Assembly (NCBI GenBank): GCA_007123395.1
Contig: SKLD01000236.1
Location: 1 to 23,161 of the forward strand
Origin: Opitutales bacterium
GTDB lineage: Bacteria; Verrucomicrobiota; Verrucomicrobiia; Opitutales; Oceanipulchritudinaceae
Length of the DNA stretch: 23,161 nucleotides
Direction of reading: 5' to 3'
The position numbers and the translations under genes are program-made. Shown one piece after another: positions 1-6,619 of this stretch. How positions within the stretch are numbered: position 1 is the stretch's first letter; every line of letters begins with the position of its first letter. The notes beneath the pieces were generated by a model. That model was not told the DNA's origin. It searched no databases and saw nothing but the letters and a program-made list of their open reading frames with translations.

Positions 1-1
1 C

Positions 2-961
2 TTTTCCAGCACCGCCAACAATCAATTCCTCATCCGCGCCGGCGGCGGCGTGGGTATTGGCACTAACAGCCCGGCGGGTGCGCTCCATGTGATGGGCAAC
101 ACCGCTGTCGGCGGTTTCGACCACGACCACCGCCTCGGCGTGGGCACGGACAATCCATGGAACACCCTTCATGTCGTCTCCAATGCCGATCAAGGCCCCT
201 TCCGCGTGGCTGTGGGCACAAATAACAATACGGCCTTCCGCATTTATCAGAACCGAGGTGCCGGGATAGGAAGCAGCTGGAGCGATAGCGCCATCCCCGA
301 CCGGGGTTTGCGCGTGCATGGGCAGACAATCCTCGGCGGCACGGTGGGAGTAAATACCGCGACCCCGAACCCAGATGCGCCCTTGCATGTGAAGGGCACA
401 GCCACCCGGGGCCTGATCATTGAGTCTGGCTCGAATCCCGGTGGATGGGAATTGAGGGTTGATAATTTTGGAGAGTGGTTGATTTTCGGACACGCACAGA
501 ATGTGGCAGCCGGTTTTAACGGAAGAGCTTATATCAGGGACGACGGAACATACAACCGATTCTCGGATATGGCTCTCAAGAGCGAAGTCGAACCCGTTGC
601 GACGATTCTCGACAGGGTTCTGTCCTTGGTGCCCGTCTCCTATCGCTTCATCAGTGGCGCTAAGAACACTGACAGACTATACGGATTCATCGCCCAACAG
701 GTGCAGGAGGTCTTTCCTGAAATTGTGAACGATGATGAGGAACTCGAATTCCTTAGCCTGAGCTACGAGAATTTCTCCGTCCTCGCCATCCAAGCCATCC
801 GGGAGCAGCAAGCCATCATCGACGACCAGGCGGCGGAGATCTCCGAACTCCGCGCGGAGCTGGCCGGATTGGCGGCAGTTGCCGCGCAAAACGAAGACCT
901 CGCCCGGCGCATGGCCCGCATCGAGGGATGGGTGGCAAGTCTTGGAGAGGAGATGCCGTGA
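2..961 (+). CDS. Tail-fibre-like protein with C-terminal S74 peptidase (intramolecular chaperone) domain, 5'-truncated by window
   Basis: The frame is open to the left edge, so the start lies outside. The visible N-terminal part carries repeated 'VGIGTN/LGVGTD..LHV' units, typical of bacterial and phage fibre proteins with short beta-repeats. Near the C-terminus, 'FSDMALKSEVEP' followed by 'YGFIAQQVQEVFPEIV' matches the S74 domain, which in known members trimerises the fibre and then cleaves itself off at a Ser-Asp bond; that Ser-Asp pair is present here. The last ~45 residues are Ala/Glu/Gln-rich and probably form a coiled coil ('QQAIIDDQAAEISELRAEL'). The stop overlaps the next gene's GTG by 4 nt, so the two are probably co-translated. 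In Verrucomicrobiota such proteins are usually chromosomal surface proteins, and no phage genes are visible here. Family is fairly certain; role (surface or adhesion) is inferred. Confidence 0.85.
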   Translation, partial: FSSTANNQFLIRAGGGVGIGTNSPAGALHVMGNTAVGGFDHDHRLGVGTDNPWNTLHVVSNADQGPFRVAVGTNNNTAFRIYQNRGAGIGSSWSDSAIPDRGLRVHGQTILGGTVGVNTATPNPDAPLHVKGTATRGLIIESGSNPGGWELRVDNFGEWLIFGHAQNVAAGFNGRAYIRDDGTYNRFSDMALKSEVEPVATILDRVLSLVPVSYRFISGAKNTDRLYGFIAQQVQEVFPEIVNDDEELEFLSLSYENFSVLAIQAIREQQAIIDDQAAEISELRAELAGLAAVAAQNEDLARRMARIEGWVASLGEEMP

Positions 962-1644
962 AGCCGCTCAAAAGCCTCCGGGGATTCGCTTTTCTCTGCA
1001 GTCTTCTGCCGTCTGCGCGCACGACGGTATTCGGCATCGCTTTCATGGCCTTCGCAGGCGTGGTCGACGCACAGGAAACGGTCGTTGAGAAGCAGATCGT
1101 CTCCGGTGGCGGGGGATATGCTACCTCCACTGCATACACTCTCGCGGGTACCCTTGGCCAAACGGCCGTGGGTCCGGCAACCACCGCCACCGCATCCATC
1201 CAATCCGGTTTCTGGACCATCGCCCTCGAAGTCATCGTCGACCCCGACTGCGGCTTCCACGATTGGATGGCCAACCTTCCGCCGGATCAGCAACCACCAC
1301 CCGATCTTCGCGGTCCCGCTGATATTGCGGCGGGCGACGGGATGACCAACTTGCTCAAATACGCCCTCGGTCTGCCGCCCATGACGCCTGCGGCGGAAGC
1401 GGCTCCCGTCACAACGTTGTTTGATGGCTTCTTAGGCATCGAACTGGGACGGTCCGCCAATGCCGCAGTCTTCCTTCATGTTGAGGCATCGCAGGACCTC
1501 GAGCTGTGGGAAGCTGAAAGTTACACGGAGACACTCATCGGCCTCGACGCCCAAGGGGACCGCGAGTATGTCCTGCTCCTCACCGGCATCCGTGCCGGTG
1601 AAACGAACCGCTCCTTCCTCCGGCTCCGGATAGAAATGCAATAG
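958..1644 (+). CDS. Small secreted protein with 'LLKYALG' C-terminal module
   Basis: I choose GTG 958: the purine-rich Shine-Dalgarno GGAGAGGAG (944-952) lies 5 nt upstream, and GTG overlaps the previous stop in GTGA. An upstream ATG at 928 would put ten extra residues before the signal peptide. The 228-aa product starts with a hydrophobic signal sequence ending near 'VVDAQE', then has a 'YTLAGTLGQTAVG...IQSGFW' segment seen in many Planctomycetes/Verrucomicrobia secreted proteins. It continues with 'MTNLLKYALGLPP' and a beta-rich tail ('SFLRLRIEMQ'). A related tail occurs in the sugar dehydrogenase at 6620-8296 and in the decayed gene near 22000. It probably acts outside the cytoplasm together with the upstream fibre protein. 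No enzymatic motif is visible and the function is unknown. Confidence 0.75.
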   Translation: MKPLKSLRGFAFLCSLLPSARTTVFGIAFMAFAGVVDAQETVVEKQIVSGGGGYATSTAYTLAGTLGQTAVGPATTATASIQSGFWTIALEVIVDPDCGFHDWMANLPPDQQPPPDLRGPADIAAGDGMTNLLKYALGLPPMTPAAEAAPVTTLFDGFLGIELGRSANAAVFLHVEASQDLELWEAESYTETLIGLDAQGDREYVLLLTGIRAGETNRSFLRLRIEMQ

Positions 1645-1743
1645 AGGTTCGCGGGAGACGCCATGAGAACGGCGGCCCTCCGCCGCTTGCGTGCGGACGC
1701 AATTCCTTGCCAGAGGCTCTGCAAGCGGGTAGTTTATTGAATC

Positions 1744-2955
1744 ATGGAGTTATCCTCCACCGGATTCACGCCCCGTAAGACGCCCGCGCCTTGGCGGCAG
1801 TGGGGCGACGGCCTTGAGGAGCAGGCCGTCACGCAGATGGCCAACGCCTGCGCCTTGCCCGTCTCCGTGGCGGGAGCGCTCATGCCCGACGCGCACCTCG
1901 GCTACGGATTGCCCATCGGCGGCGTGCTCGCTACGGAGAACGCCGTCATCCCCTATGCCGTGGGGGTCGACATCGCCTGCCGCATGAAGCTCTCCGTCTA
2001 CGACCAGCCCGCCGCCAACTTGGCAGGGCAGCGCGACCGCCTCGCCAAGGCTCTCGAACACGAAACGCGCTTCGGTATCGGCGCATCCTTCCGCGAGCGG
2101 CGCGGGCACGAGGTGATGGACCGCGACTGGACCGTCTCGCCCGTCACCAAGCGCTGCCGCGACAAAGCGTGGGCGCAGCTCGGCACGAGCGGTTCGGGCA
2201 ACCACTTCGTCGAATTCGGGGCGTTGACCGTCTACGACGACAGCCTCGGCGTGCGGCCCGGCGAATACCTCGCCCTCCTCAGCCACAGCGGCTCGCGCGG
2301 GACCGGGGCGCAGGTGTGTTCCCACTACAGCCGCATCGCCATGGAGCGGCACGCCGGCCTGCCCAAGCACCTCAAGCACCTTGCGTGGCTCGACCTCGGC
2401 GAAGAAGCGGGCCAAGAGTATTGGGAAGCCATGAACCTCATGGGGCACTACGCCGCCGCCAACCACGCCCTCATCCACCGCCACATCGCCAAGCGCATCG
2501 GCGCGAAGGTGATCCTCGACGTCGAAAACCACCACAATTTCGCATGGGAGGAGACGCACCGCATCGGCGGCCGCGAACGCAGGGTCATCGTTCACCGCAA
2601 GGGAGCGACACCGGCGGGGCAGGGTGTCCTCGGGATCATCCCCGGCTCCATGGCCGCGCCGGGATTCGTCGTGCGCGGAAAGGGCGAGCCTGCCTCCCTC
2701 CACAGCGCCGCCCACGGCGCGGGACGCGTCATGAGCCGCAAGCAAGCGGCCCGCACCTTCACGTGGAGCGATACCAAGAAACTCCTCGCCGACCGCGGCG
2801 TCGAAGTCCTCTCCGCCGGTATCGACGAAGTTCCCGGTGTCTACAAGGACATCCACCAAGTCATGGCCGCCCAGACCGACCTCGTCGAACCCGTCGCCCG
2901 CTTCGATCCGAAGATCGTCAAAATGAGCCCGCCCGGCGACAGACCGGAGGATTGA
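1744..2955 (+). CDS. rtcB: RtcB family RNA-splicing ligase
   Basis: RtcB joins RNA 2',3'-cyclic-phosphate or 3'-phosphate ends to 5'-OH ends using GTP and Mn2+, in RNA repair and tRNA splicing. The 403-aa length fits the family. Motifs in order: 'MPDAHLGYGLPIGG' (47-60), metal-binding 'GVDIACRM' (D76, C79), 'GTSGSGNHFVE' (H154), 'SHSGSRGTG' (H181), 'NHHNF' (262-266), 'HRKGATPA' (284-291), 'PGSMAAPGFVVRGKG' and 'HSAAHGAGRVMSR', whose second His (H324) is the guanylate-accepting residue by family knowledge. The C-terminus 'DEVPGVYKDIHQVM' is also canonical. All key residues are present, so it should be active. No archease or RtcA neighbour is visible. No Shine-Dalgarno precedes ATG 1744; a TTGCCA box at 1707-1712 hints at a very close promoter. 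A decayed copy of the gene's 3' end lies downstream. Confidence 0.96.
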   Translation: MELSSTGFTPRKTPAPWRQWGDGLEEQAVTQMANACALPVSVAGALMPDAHLGYGLPIGGVLATENAVIPYAVGVDIACRMKLSVYDQPAANLAGQRDRLAKALEHETRFGIGASFRERRGHEVMDRDWTVSPVTKRCRDKAWAQLGTSGSGNHFVEFGALTVYDDSLGVRPGEYLALLSHSGSRGTGAQVCSHYSRIAMERHAGLPKHLKHLAWLDLGEEAGQEYWEAMNLMGHYAAANHALIHRHIAKRIGAKVILDVENHHNFAWEETHRIGGRERRVIVHRKGATPAGQGVLGIIPGSMAAPGFVVRGKGEPASLHSAAHGAGRVMSRKQAARTFTWSDTKKLLADRGVEVLSAGIDEVPGVYKDIHQVMAAQTDLVEPVARFDPKIVKMSPPGDRPED

Positions 2956-2973
2956 GGGGGCAGGGAAGCGCTT

Positions 2974-3124
2974 CGCGCTACGGCGCGAAGTAATCGGGCT
3001 GATTCATCGCCCGATCCCGAACCGGCGAAGACCCCGCGCGGACCCGGGACCCACATCGACGCCGCACGCGTCCCTCCGTCCGCCGCCGCCCCGCCGCCCC
3101 GGACCGGCATAGCCGGGGACCGCT
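2974..3124. repeat. Type A interspersed repeat, copy 1 (~150 bp)
   Basis: First of five copies of a GC-rich element in this window. It begins with a hairpin formed by CTTCGCGC and GCGCGAAG, followed by a second hairpin with arms ATCGGGC and GCCCGAT (2993-3015, 9-nt loop). A highly conserved body runs on from 'GAACCGGCGAAGACCCCGCG'. The right end of this copy diverges from the others. It lies just after the rtcB stop, in the region where rtcB and asd converge. No protein is plausibly encoded. Confidence 0.8.
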
Positions 3125-3129
3125 AATCT

Positions 3130-3302
3130 TCGCTACGTAGCGACGGAGCCACGCCTCCGTCGACCCTGCGCTGAAGCCGGTTTGGGCCAAAGAAAACCGT
3201 GCCTGCCCCATCTAAACGGTTGCCCCCGACGAATCTTCGGGGAAGATTCGCTACGTAGCGACGGAGCCCCGCCTCCGTCGATCCGGCGTTGAAGCGGGTT
3301 GG
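3130..3302. repeat. Type B palindromic repeat, two direct copies
   Basis: Two near-identical ~55-bp units at 3130-3184 and 3248-3302. Each starts with the perfect 14-bp palindrome TCGCTACGTAGCGA (3131-3144; 3249-3262), followed by an overlapping stem CGACGGAG / CTCCGTCG with a 6-nt loop (3142-3163 in the first copy). The ~60 bp between them is not repeated. The form is REP-like, but the sequence is unrelated to the REPs flanking the transposase at 5703-6332. Confidence 0.75.
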
Positions 3303-3371
3303 CTCCGGGAAGTCCATCCCAGACGATTCCCACCGCTATGGATACCATCGGCGGCGTGCTCAACGCGGAAC

Positions 3372-3451
3372 GGCCTCGTCGTAACCGTAGCTTGCTTCGA
3401 TCCGGTAATTGTCAAGAGGAGCTCGCTTGGCGATAGACCGGAGGATTTGAG
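3372..3451 (+). pseudogene. Decayed duplicate of the rtcB C-terminus
   Basis: Translated in the frame starting at 3372, this stretch gives 'GLVVTVACFDP' and then 'VIVKRSSLGDRPED'. The matching end of rtcB reads 'DLVEPVARFDP' and then 'KIVKMSPPGDRPED'. The similarity continues at nucleotide level past the stop region ('GACCGGAGGATT(T)GAGGGGG') into the adjacent type A repeat. About 250 bp of rtcB tail plus repeat was therefore duplicated and has since diverged. The extra T removes the original stop. It is too short to be functional. Confidence 0.75.
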
Positions 3452-3463
3452 GGGGTAGGGAGA

Positions 3464-3775
3464 CGCTTCGCGCTGTGCCGCGAAGTAATCAGGCTGATTC
3501 ATCGCCCGATCCCGAACCGGCGAAGACCCCGCGCGGACCCGGGACCCACATCGACGCCGCACGCGTCCCTCCGTCCACCGCCGCCCCGCCTCCCCGGACC
3601 TACCGCTGAAGCAGGCCGGCTACGGCTGTGCCGCGAAGTAATCGGGCTGATTCATCGCCCGATCTCGAACCGGCGAAGACCCCGCGCGGACCCGGGACCC
3701 ACGCCGACGCCGCACGCGCCCGCCGTCAGCCGCCACCCCGCCGCCCGGGCCCGGCTGCTGAAGCAGGCCGGCTAC
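3464..3775. repeat. Type A interspersed repeat, copies 2 and 3 in tandem
   Basis: Copy 2 (about 3478-3623; hairpin core 3488-3510 with one arm mismatch) and copy 3 (about 3631-3775; hairpin core 3641-3663) are head-to-tail, with 153 bp between equivalent points. A further hairpin CTTCGCG / CGCGAAG precedes copy 2. Both copies end in 'CTGAAGCAGGCCGGCTAC'. The array ends 25 bp before the asd stop, so it fills the gap between two convergent genes. Confidence 0.8.
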
Positions 3776-3799
3776 GGCTGTGCCGCACAAGCTACGTGA

Positions 3800-4828
3800 C
3801 TACACCCCGTCCGGCACGCGCAGGACGCTGCGTTCGTGCAGCACCTCGGCGATTTGCACGGCGTTGAGGGCGGCGCCTTTGAGGATCTGGTCGCCCACGA
3901 CGAAGAAGGCGAGACCGTTGGCGAAGGCGGAGTCGCGCCGCAGGCGGCCGACGCCACAGGGCACCTTGCCCGCGTATTGAAGCGGGGTGGGGTAGCGGTT
4001 GGCGGCGGGATCGTCGCACAGCTCGACGCCGGGGAACGCCTCGATGGCGGCGCGCGCGGTGGCAACGTCCACCGGTTCGTCAAATTCGGCGTTGACGGCG
4101 ACGGAGTGCGCGCGCATGACGGGCACGCGCACGCATGTAGTGGAAATTTCCAGCTCTTCGATGCCGGTGATCTTGCGGCTCTCGTTGGCCATCTTGTGCT
4201 CTTCCTTCGTATAGCCGTCGTCGAGGAAGACGTCGACATGCGGGAAGAGATTGAAGGCGATGGGATGCGGGTAGGTGTTCGGCGCCGACGATTCGCCCCC
4301 GGCCCATGCGCGCAACTGTGCCTCCAGCTCCTGCATGCCTTCGACACCGCTGCCGGAAACGGCCTGGTACGTCGCGGCGAAGAACCGCGTCAGCTTGAAG
4401 CGCAAGTGCAGCGGGTAGAGGCCCATCAGGGTGATGGCGGTGGAGCAGTTGGGATTGGCGATGATCCCCTTGTGTCCGTCGGCGGCCTGCGGGTTGATTT
4501 CCGGCACAATCAACGGCACCTCCCGGTCCATACGGAAGGCGGAGCTGTTGTCGACGACGACGCACCCGCGGCGCACGGCCTCCGGCGCGAGATCGCGGCT
4601 GATCCCCGCGCCTGCGCTGAAGAGGGCGAGGTCGAGCCCCTCGAAGACCTCCGGTTTCGCTTCTTCCACCGTGTAGGTATGCCCGCCGTGGCGCATCTCC
4701 TTGCCCGCTGAACGGGCGGAGGCAAAGAGGCGGATGTCCGCGCAGGGGAAGCCGCGCCCGTGCAGCAGCGCGAGCAGGTCTTGACCGACGGCGCCGGTCG
4801 CACCGATGATGCCGACTCTGTATGACAT
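3800..4828 (-). CDS. asd: Aspartate-semialdehyde dehydrogenase
   Basis: The enzyme makes L-aspartate-4-semialdehyde from aspartyl phosphate with NADPH, feeding lysine/diaminopimelate, threonine and methionine synthesis in the cytoplasm. From ATG 4828 the protein is 342 aa and opens with the Rossmann motif 'VGIIGATGAVGQ'. It contains 'DNSSAFRM', the catalytic-Cys motif 'ANPNCSTA' (C128), 'QAVSGSG' (Q155) and 'RVPVMRAHS' (R234, H241), as expected for a complete enzyme. An alternative GTG start at 4861 would add 11 residues before the Rossmann strand and is less likely. Its start codon overlaps the first codons of the divergent L,D-transpeptidase gene, so its promoter must lie inside that gene. 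Its 3' end faces rtcB across a block of repeats. Confidence 0.95.
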   Translation of the reverse strand: MSYRVGIIGATGAVGQDLLALLHGRGFPCADIRLFASARSAGKEMRHGGHTYTVEEAKPEVFEGLDLALFSAGAGISRDLAPEAVRRGCVVVDNSSAFRMDREVPLIVPEINPQAADGHKGIIANPNCSTAITLMGLYPLHLRFKLTRFFAATYQAVSGSGVEGMQELEAQLRAWAGGESSAPNTYPHPIAFNLFPHVDVFLDDGYTKEEHKMANESRKITGIEELEISTTCVRVPVMRAHSVAVNAEFDEPVDVATARAAIEAFPGVELCDDPAANRYPTPLQYAGKVPCGVGRLRRDSAFANGLAFFVVGDQILKGAALNAVQIAEVLHERSVLRVPDGV

Positions 4829-5373
4829 GGGATATCTGGCGTGAAGATTCTCTCTTTTCACGGGCTCTCGCGGAGACCGGTTGTGAACCGTCCGACCATG
4901 TTCTCGCCGCCCGCCTAAGCGAGAAAAAACTCGTCCACTACCTCCGGCGCACGGCTGTGGCCGAGTTTCCCATGTCCTCCGGACGCAACCCGCCCAGCAA
5001 TGTCGAAGACAGCGAAGGGACCCCCACGGGGCTGCACCGTATCGCGGAGAAATACGGCGAAGGCGCCGCGCCCGGCACCGTCTTCATCGGCCGCCGCCCG
5101 CAGGGGCACACCTTCCGCGAGCGGCCCGACGCCGGCCCCGGCCAAAAGAGCCTCGTCACCACCCGTATCCTCCGCCTTACCGGCATCCAGTCGGGCATCA
5201 ACGCCGGACCCGGCATCGACAGCTTCGCCCGCTATATCTACATCCACGGCACCAACCGCCCCGACGCATGGACCGAAAACGTCAGCGCCGGCTGCCTCCT
5301 CCTCCGCGACCCCGACATCATCCGCCTCCACGACACCATCCCCCTCGGCTCGCTTGTTTGGATTGAGGTTTGA
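4822..5373 (+). CDS. L,D-transpeptidase (YkuD family)
   Basis: The family forms 3-3 peptidoglycan cross-links or attaches proteins to peptidoglycan, using a catalytic Cys. In the 183-aa product, 'GTPTGLHRI' (66-74), 'IHGTN' (H142) and 'SAGCLLLRDPDI' (S155, C158) mark the YkuD domain. The usual SHGC appears as SAGC; that second position varies in the family. ATG 4822 is the only ATG that keeps the first domain strand: an in-frame stop lies at 4807-4809 and the next Met is residue 51. There is no clear signal peptide, which is odd for a cell-wall enzyme; export may use another route, or the protein may be N-terminally shortened. Its first codons overlap the antisense start of asd. Diaminopimelate made via Asd ends up in its substrate, so the pairing makes functional sense, but this is inference. 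Confidence 0.85.
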   Translation: MTWDIWREDSLFSRALAETGCEPSDHVLAARLSEKKLVHYLRRTAVAEFPMSSGRNPPSNVEDSEGTPTGLHRIAEKYGEGAAPGTVFIGRRPQGHTFRERPDAGPGQKSLVTTRILRLTGIQSGINAGPGIDSFARYIYIHGTNRPDAWTENVSAGCLLLRDPDIIRLHDTIPLGSLVWIEV

Positions 5374-5440
5374 GGCGGATGGCGGTTTGGGCGCCGGGTG
5401 GTCGGGAAACGGTTGCCAGATAAAGGACACGGTCGCCATG

Positions 5441-5512
5441 GGACCGACGGCTTCAGCCGTCGTGCGGTGGGCGCGGCGCTCGTCCGCGGGCATCGGCTAA
5501 AGCCGACGGTCC
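5441..5512. repeat. REP pair (BIME-like) C1
   Basis: A REP (5441-5462, stem GACGGC TTCA GCCGTC) is followed 28 bp later by an inverted REP (5491-5512, stem CGGCT AA AGCCG ending in GACGGTCC). The second unit is the reverse complement of the first with a few changes, the layout of a bacterial interspersed mosaic element. It lies between the L,D-transpeptidase and the convergent transposase gene. Confidence 0.85.
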
Positions 5513-5562
5513 GATCCGATTTAGGCGCAGGGAGGGTTGCCGGAGTTGGGACGGTCCCCATC

Positions 5563-5634
5563 GGACCGACGGCTTCAGCCGTCGTGCGGTGGCTACAGCG
5601 CCCATCCGCGGGCATCGGCTAAAGCCGACGGTCC
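5563..5634. repeat. REP pair (BIME-like) C2
   Basis: Second copy in direct orientation, 122 bp after C1: REP at 5563-5584 and inverted REP at 5613-5634. The hairpin arms match C1 exactly, while the linker and flanks differ. This conservation pattern (stems kept, linkers drifting) is expected if the stems are what a RAYT recognises. Confidence 0.85.
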
Positions 5635-5702
5635 GATTTGGCCGCCGAGGGACATCTGCCGGAGCGGGAATGGTCCCGGCTTTTCCGAGGCCGAAGGTTG
5701 CT

Positions 5703-6332
5703 TCACCTTACCCACGGGTAGTCTTTCCAATGGGCCGCCAGTCCGGCCTTTACGGGATTTTTTTGTATGTAGCTTATCGTTCGATACCGCATGGATGGGT
5801 CGCGTATCCAGCGGTCGAACCAATCCCGGTGCCAAAAAGGGCCGGATCTGCCGAGTATCCGGTTGGCTTCGCGCGCGGTTGATCCCTTCCACTGCCGCCA
5901 GACGGTCTTCATGGGGTCCGCGCCGGTCCGGGTCTCCAGCAAAAGGTGAACATGATTGGGCATGAGCACGTAGTGCCGCACGTCCCAACCCCGGGAACTC
6001 AGTTCATCGAAAGTATCCAAAACATATTCCGCGCAGCGGCGCTCGCGGAACGGACAGAATCCGAGGCCTTGATCAAGGTATTTGTCCATGGTGAGGAAGT
6101 AACGCCGTTGTTCCTCGAGAAGCACGGTTTCTTCGTCGGCGGCATGGGCGGCCCGCATGCGCTCGGCGTGGGTTTCCAACTCCCGGAGAGTCTTTGCCGG
6201 AAGAGAACCGGCGCAGCGGATCGTGAAGAAATAGGAGCCTGCTTCGATTTCCCAGTGCGGGAGATGATTCGTCCAAAACAGTTTTGTCTTACCCGGTCTC
6301 ATGGGCAGTGTGGAGTTTCCGGCGGCCACCAT
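5703..6332 (-). CDS. REP-associated tyrosine transposase (RAYT, TnpA_REP / Y1 family)
   Basis: RAYTs are single-copy HUH endonucleases related to IS200/IS605 transposases that bind and cut REP hairpins. The protein begins 'WTNHLPHWEIEAGSYFFTIR' and has the HUH motif in 'YVLMPNHVHLLLE'. It has 'W..WKGSTAREAN.IL..SGPFW..DWFDRWIRD', and the nucleophile Tyr in 'YIQKNPVKAGL'. All catalytic elements are intact and the ~200-aa length fits. Possible starts are TTG 6347, ATG 6332 and ATG 6302; none has a good Shine-Dalgarno, and 6302 begins closest to the conserved domain. REP pairs lie on both sides (5441-5634 and 6416-6488), the expected setting. It is probably not mobile by itself. Function is clear; the exact start is uncertain. 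Confidence 0.93.
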   Translation of the reverse strand: MVAAGNSTLPMRPGKTKLFWTNHLPHWEIEAGSYFFTIRCAGSLPAKTLRELETHAERMRAAHAADEETVLLEEQRRYFLTMDKYLDQGLGFCPFRERRCAEYVLDTFDELSSRGWDVRHYVLMPNHVHLLLETRTGADPMKTVWRQWKGSTAREANRILGRSGPFWHRDWFDRWIRDPSMRYRTISYIQKNPVKAGLAAHWKDYPWVR

Positions 6333-6415
6333 GCGGGGTCGAGCCAAAAGATTGACGGTTCAATAGCCATTTCGGGAATGGGCGGAGGGTCCCCGGAGTA
6401 GGGGCGGTCTCCATG

Positions 6416-6488
6416 GGACCGACGGCTTCAGCCGTCGATGCTGTGGGCGCGGCACTCATCCGCGGGCATCGGCTGAAGCCGCCGGTCC
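6416..6488. repeat. REP pair (BIME-like) C3
   Basis: REP at 6416-6437 and inverted REP at 6467-6488, upstream of the transposase gene. The first stem equals those of C1 and C2; the second carries two changes (CGGCTGAAGCCGCCGGTCC). A 'GCCGGGTGGTCGGG' stretch lies both before C1 (about 5392) and after C3 (about 6499), so the repeat-bearing block is framed on both sides of the transposase. Confidence 0.85.
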
Positions 6489-6584
6489 GATTTAGCCGCC
6501 GGGTGGTCGGGGTACGGGTCCGGACCCAATGAAGGAAAGGAACCTCTCCGGAAGGTCCTCTACAGACGCAAGAGCCCCGGGCGG

Positions 6585-6613
6585 TTGACAGGCGGGGGAG
6601 TTGAGGGAACAAT
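6585..6613 (+). promoter_or_regulatory. Candidate sigma-70-type promoter, probably leaderless
   Basis: A perfect TTGACA -35 (6585-6590), a 17-bp spacer and a weak -10 AACAAT (6608-6613) stand directly before the sugar dehydrogenase gene. The -10 ends 6 bp before ATG 6620, so transcription would start at or next to the start codon. No Shine-Dalgarno is present, which fits a leaderless message. Confidence 0.5.
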
Positions 6614-6619
6614 AGCGGG

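Noticed and set aside
2..961. S74 tail-fibre protein as evidence of a prophage
   Set aside because: No other phage gene is visible and S74 domains are common on chromosomal surface proteins.
1750..2859. 369-codon minus-strand frame antisense to rtcB
   Set aside because: Val/Asp/Gly-rich mirror of rtcB codons, no motif or ribosome site.
3251..3562. Conserved peptide '(M)RRRCGxRVxAGSSP..DRAMNQPDY' encoded on the minus strand of the type A repeats
   Set aside because: It recurs only because the DNA repeats. Differences between copies change amino acids (Ser/Phe, Arg/Ser) rather than favouring silent sites, and the downstream sequence differs in each copy.
2974..3775. Clustered repeats as a CRISPR array
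   Set aside because: Units are ~150 bp with internal hairpins, not short repeats with unique spacers, and no cas gene is near.
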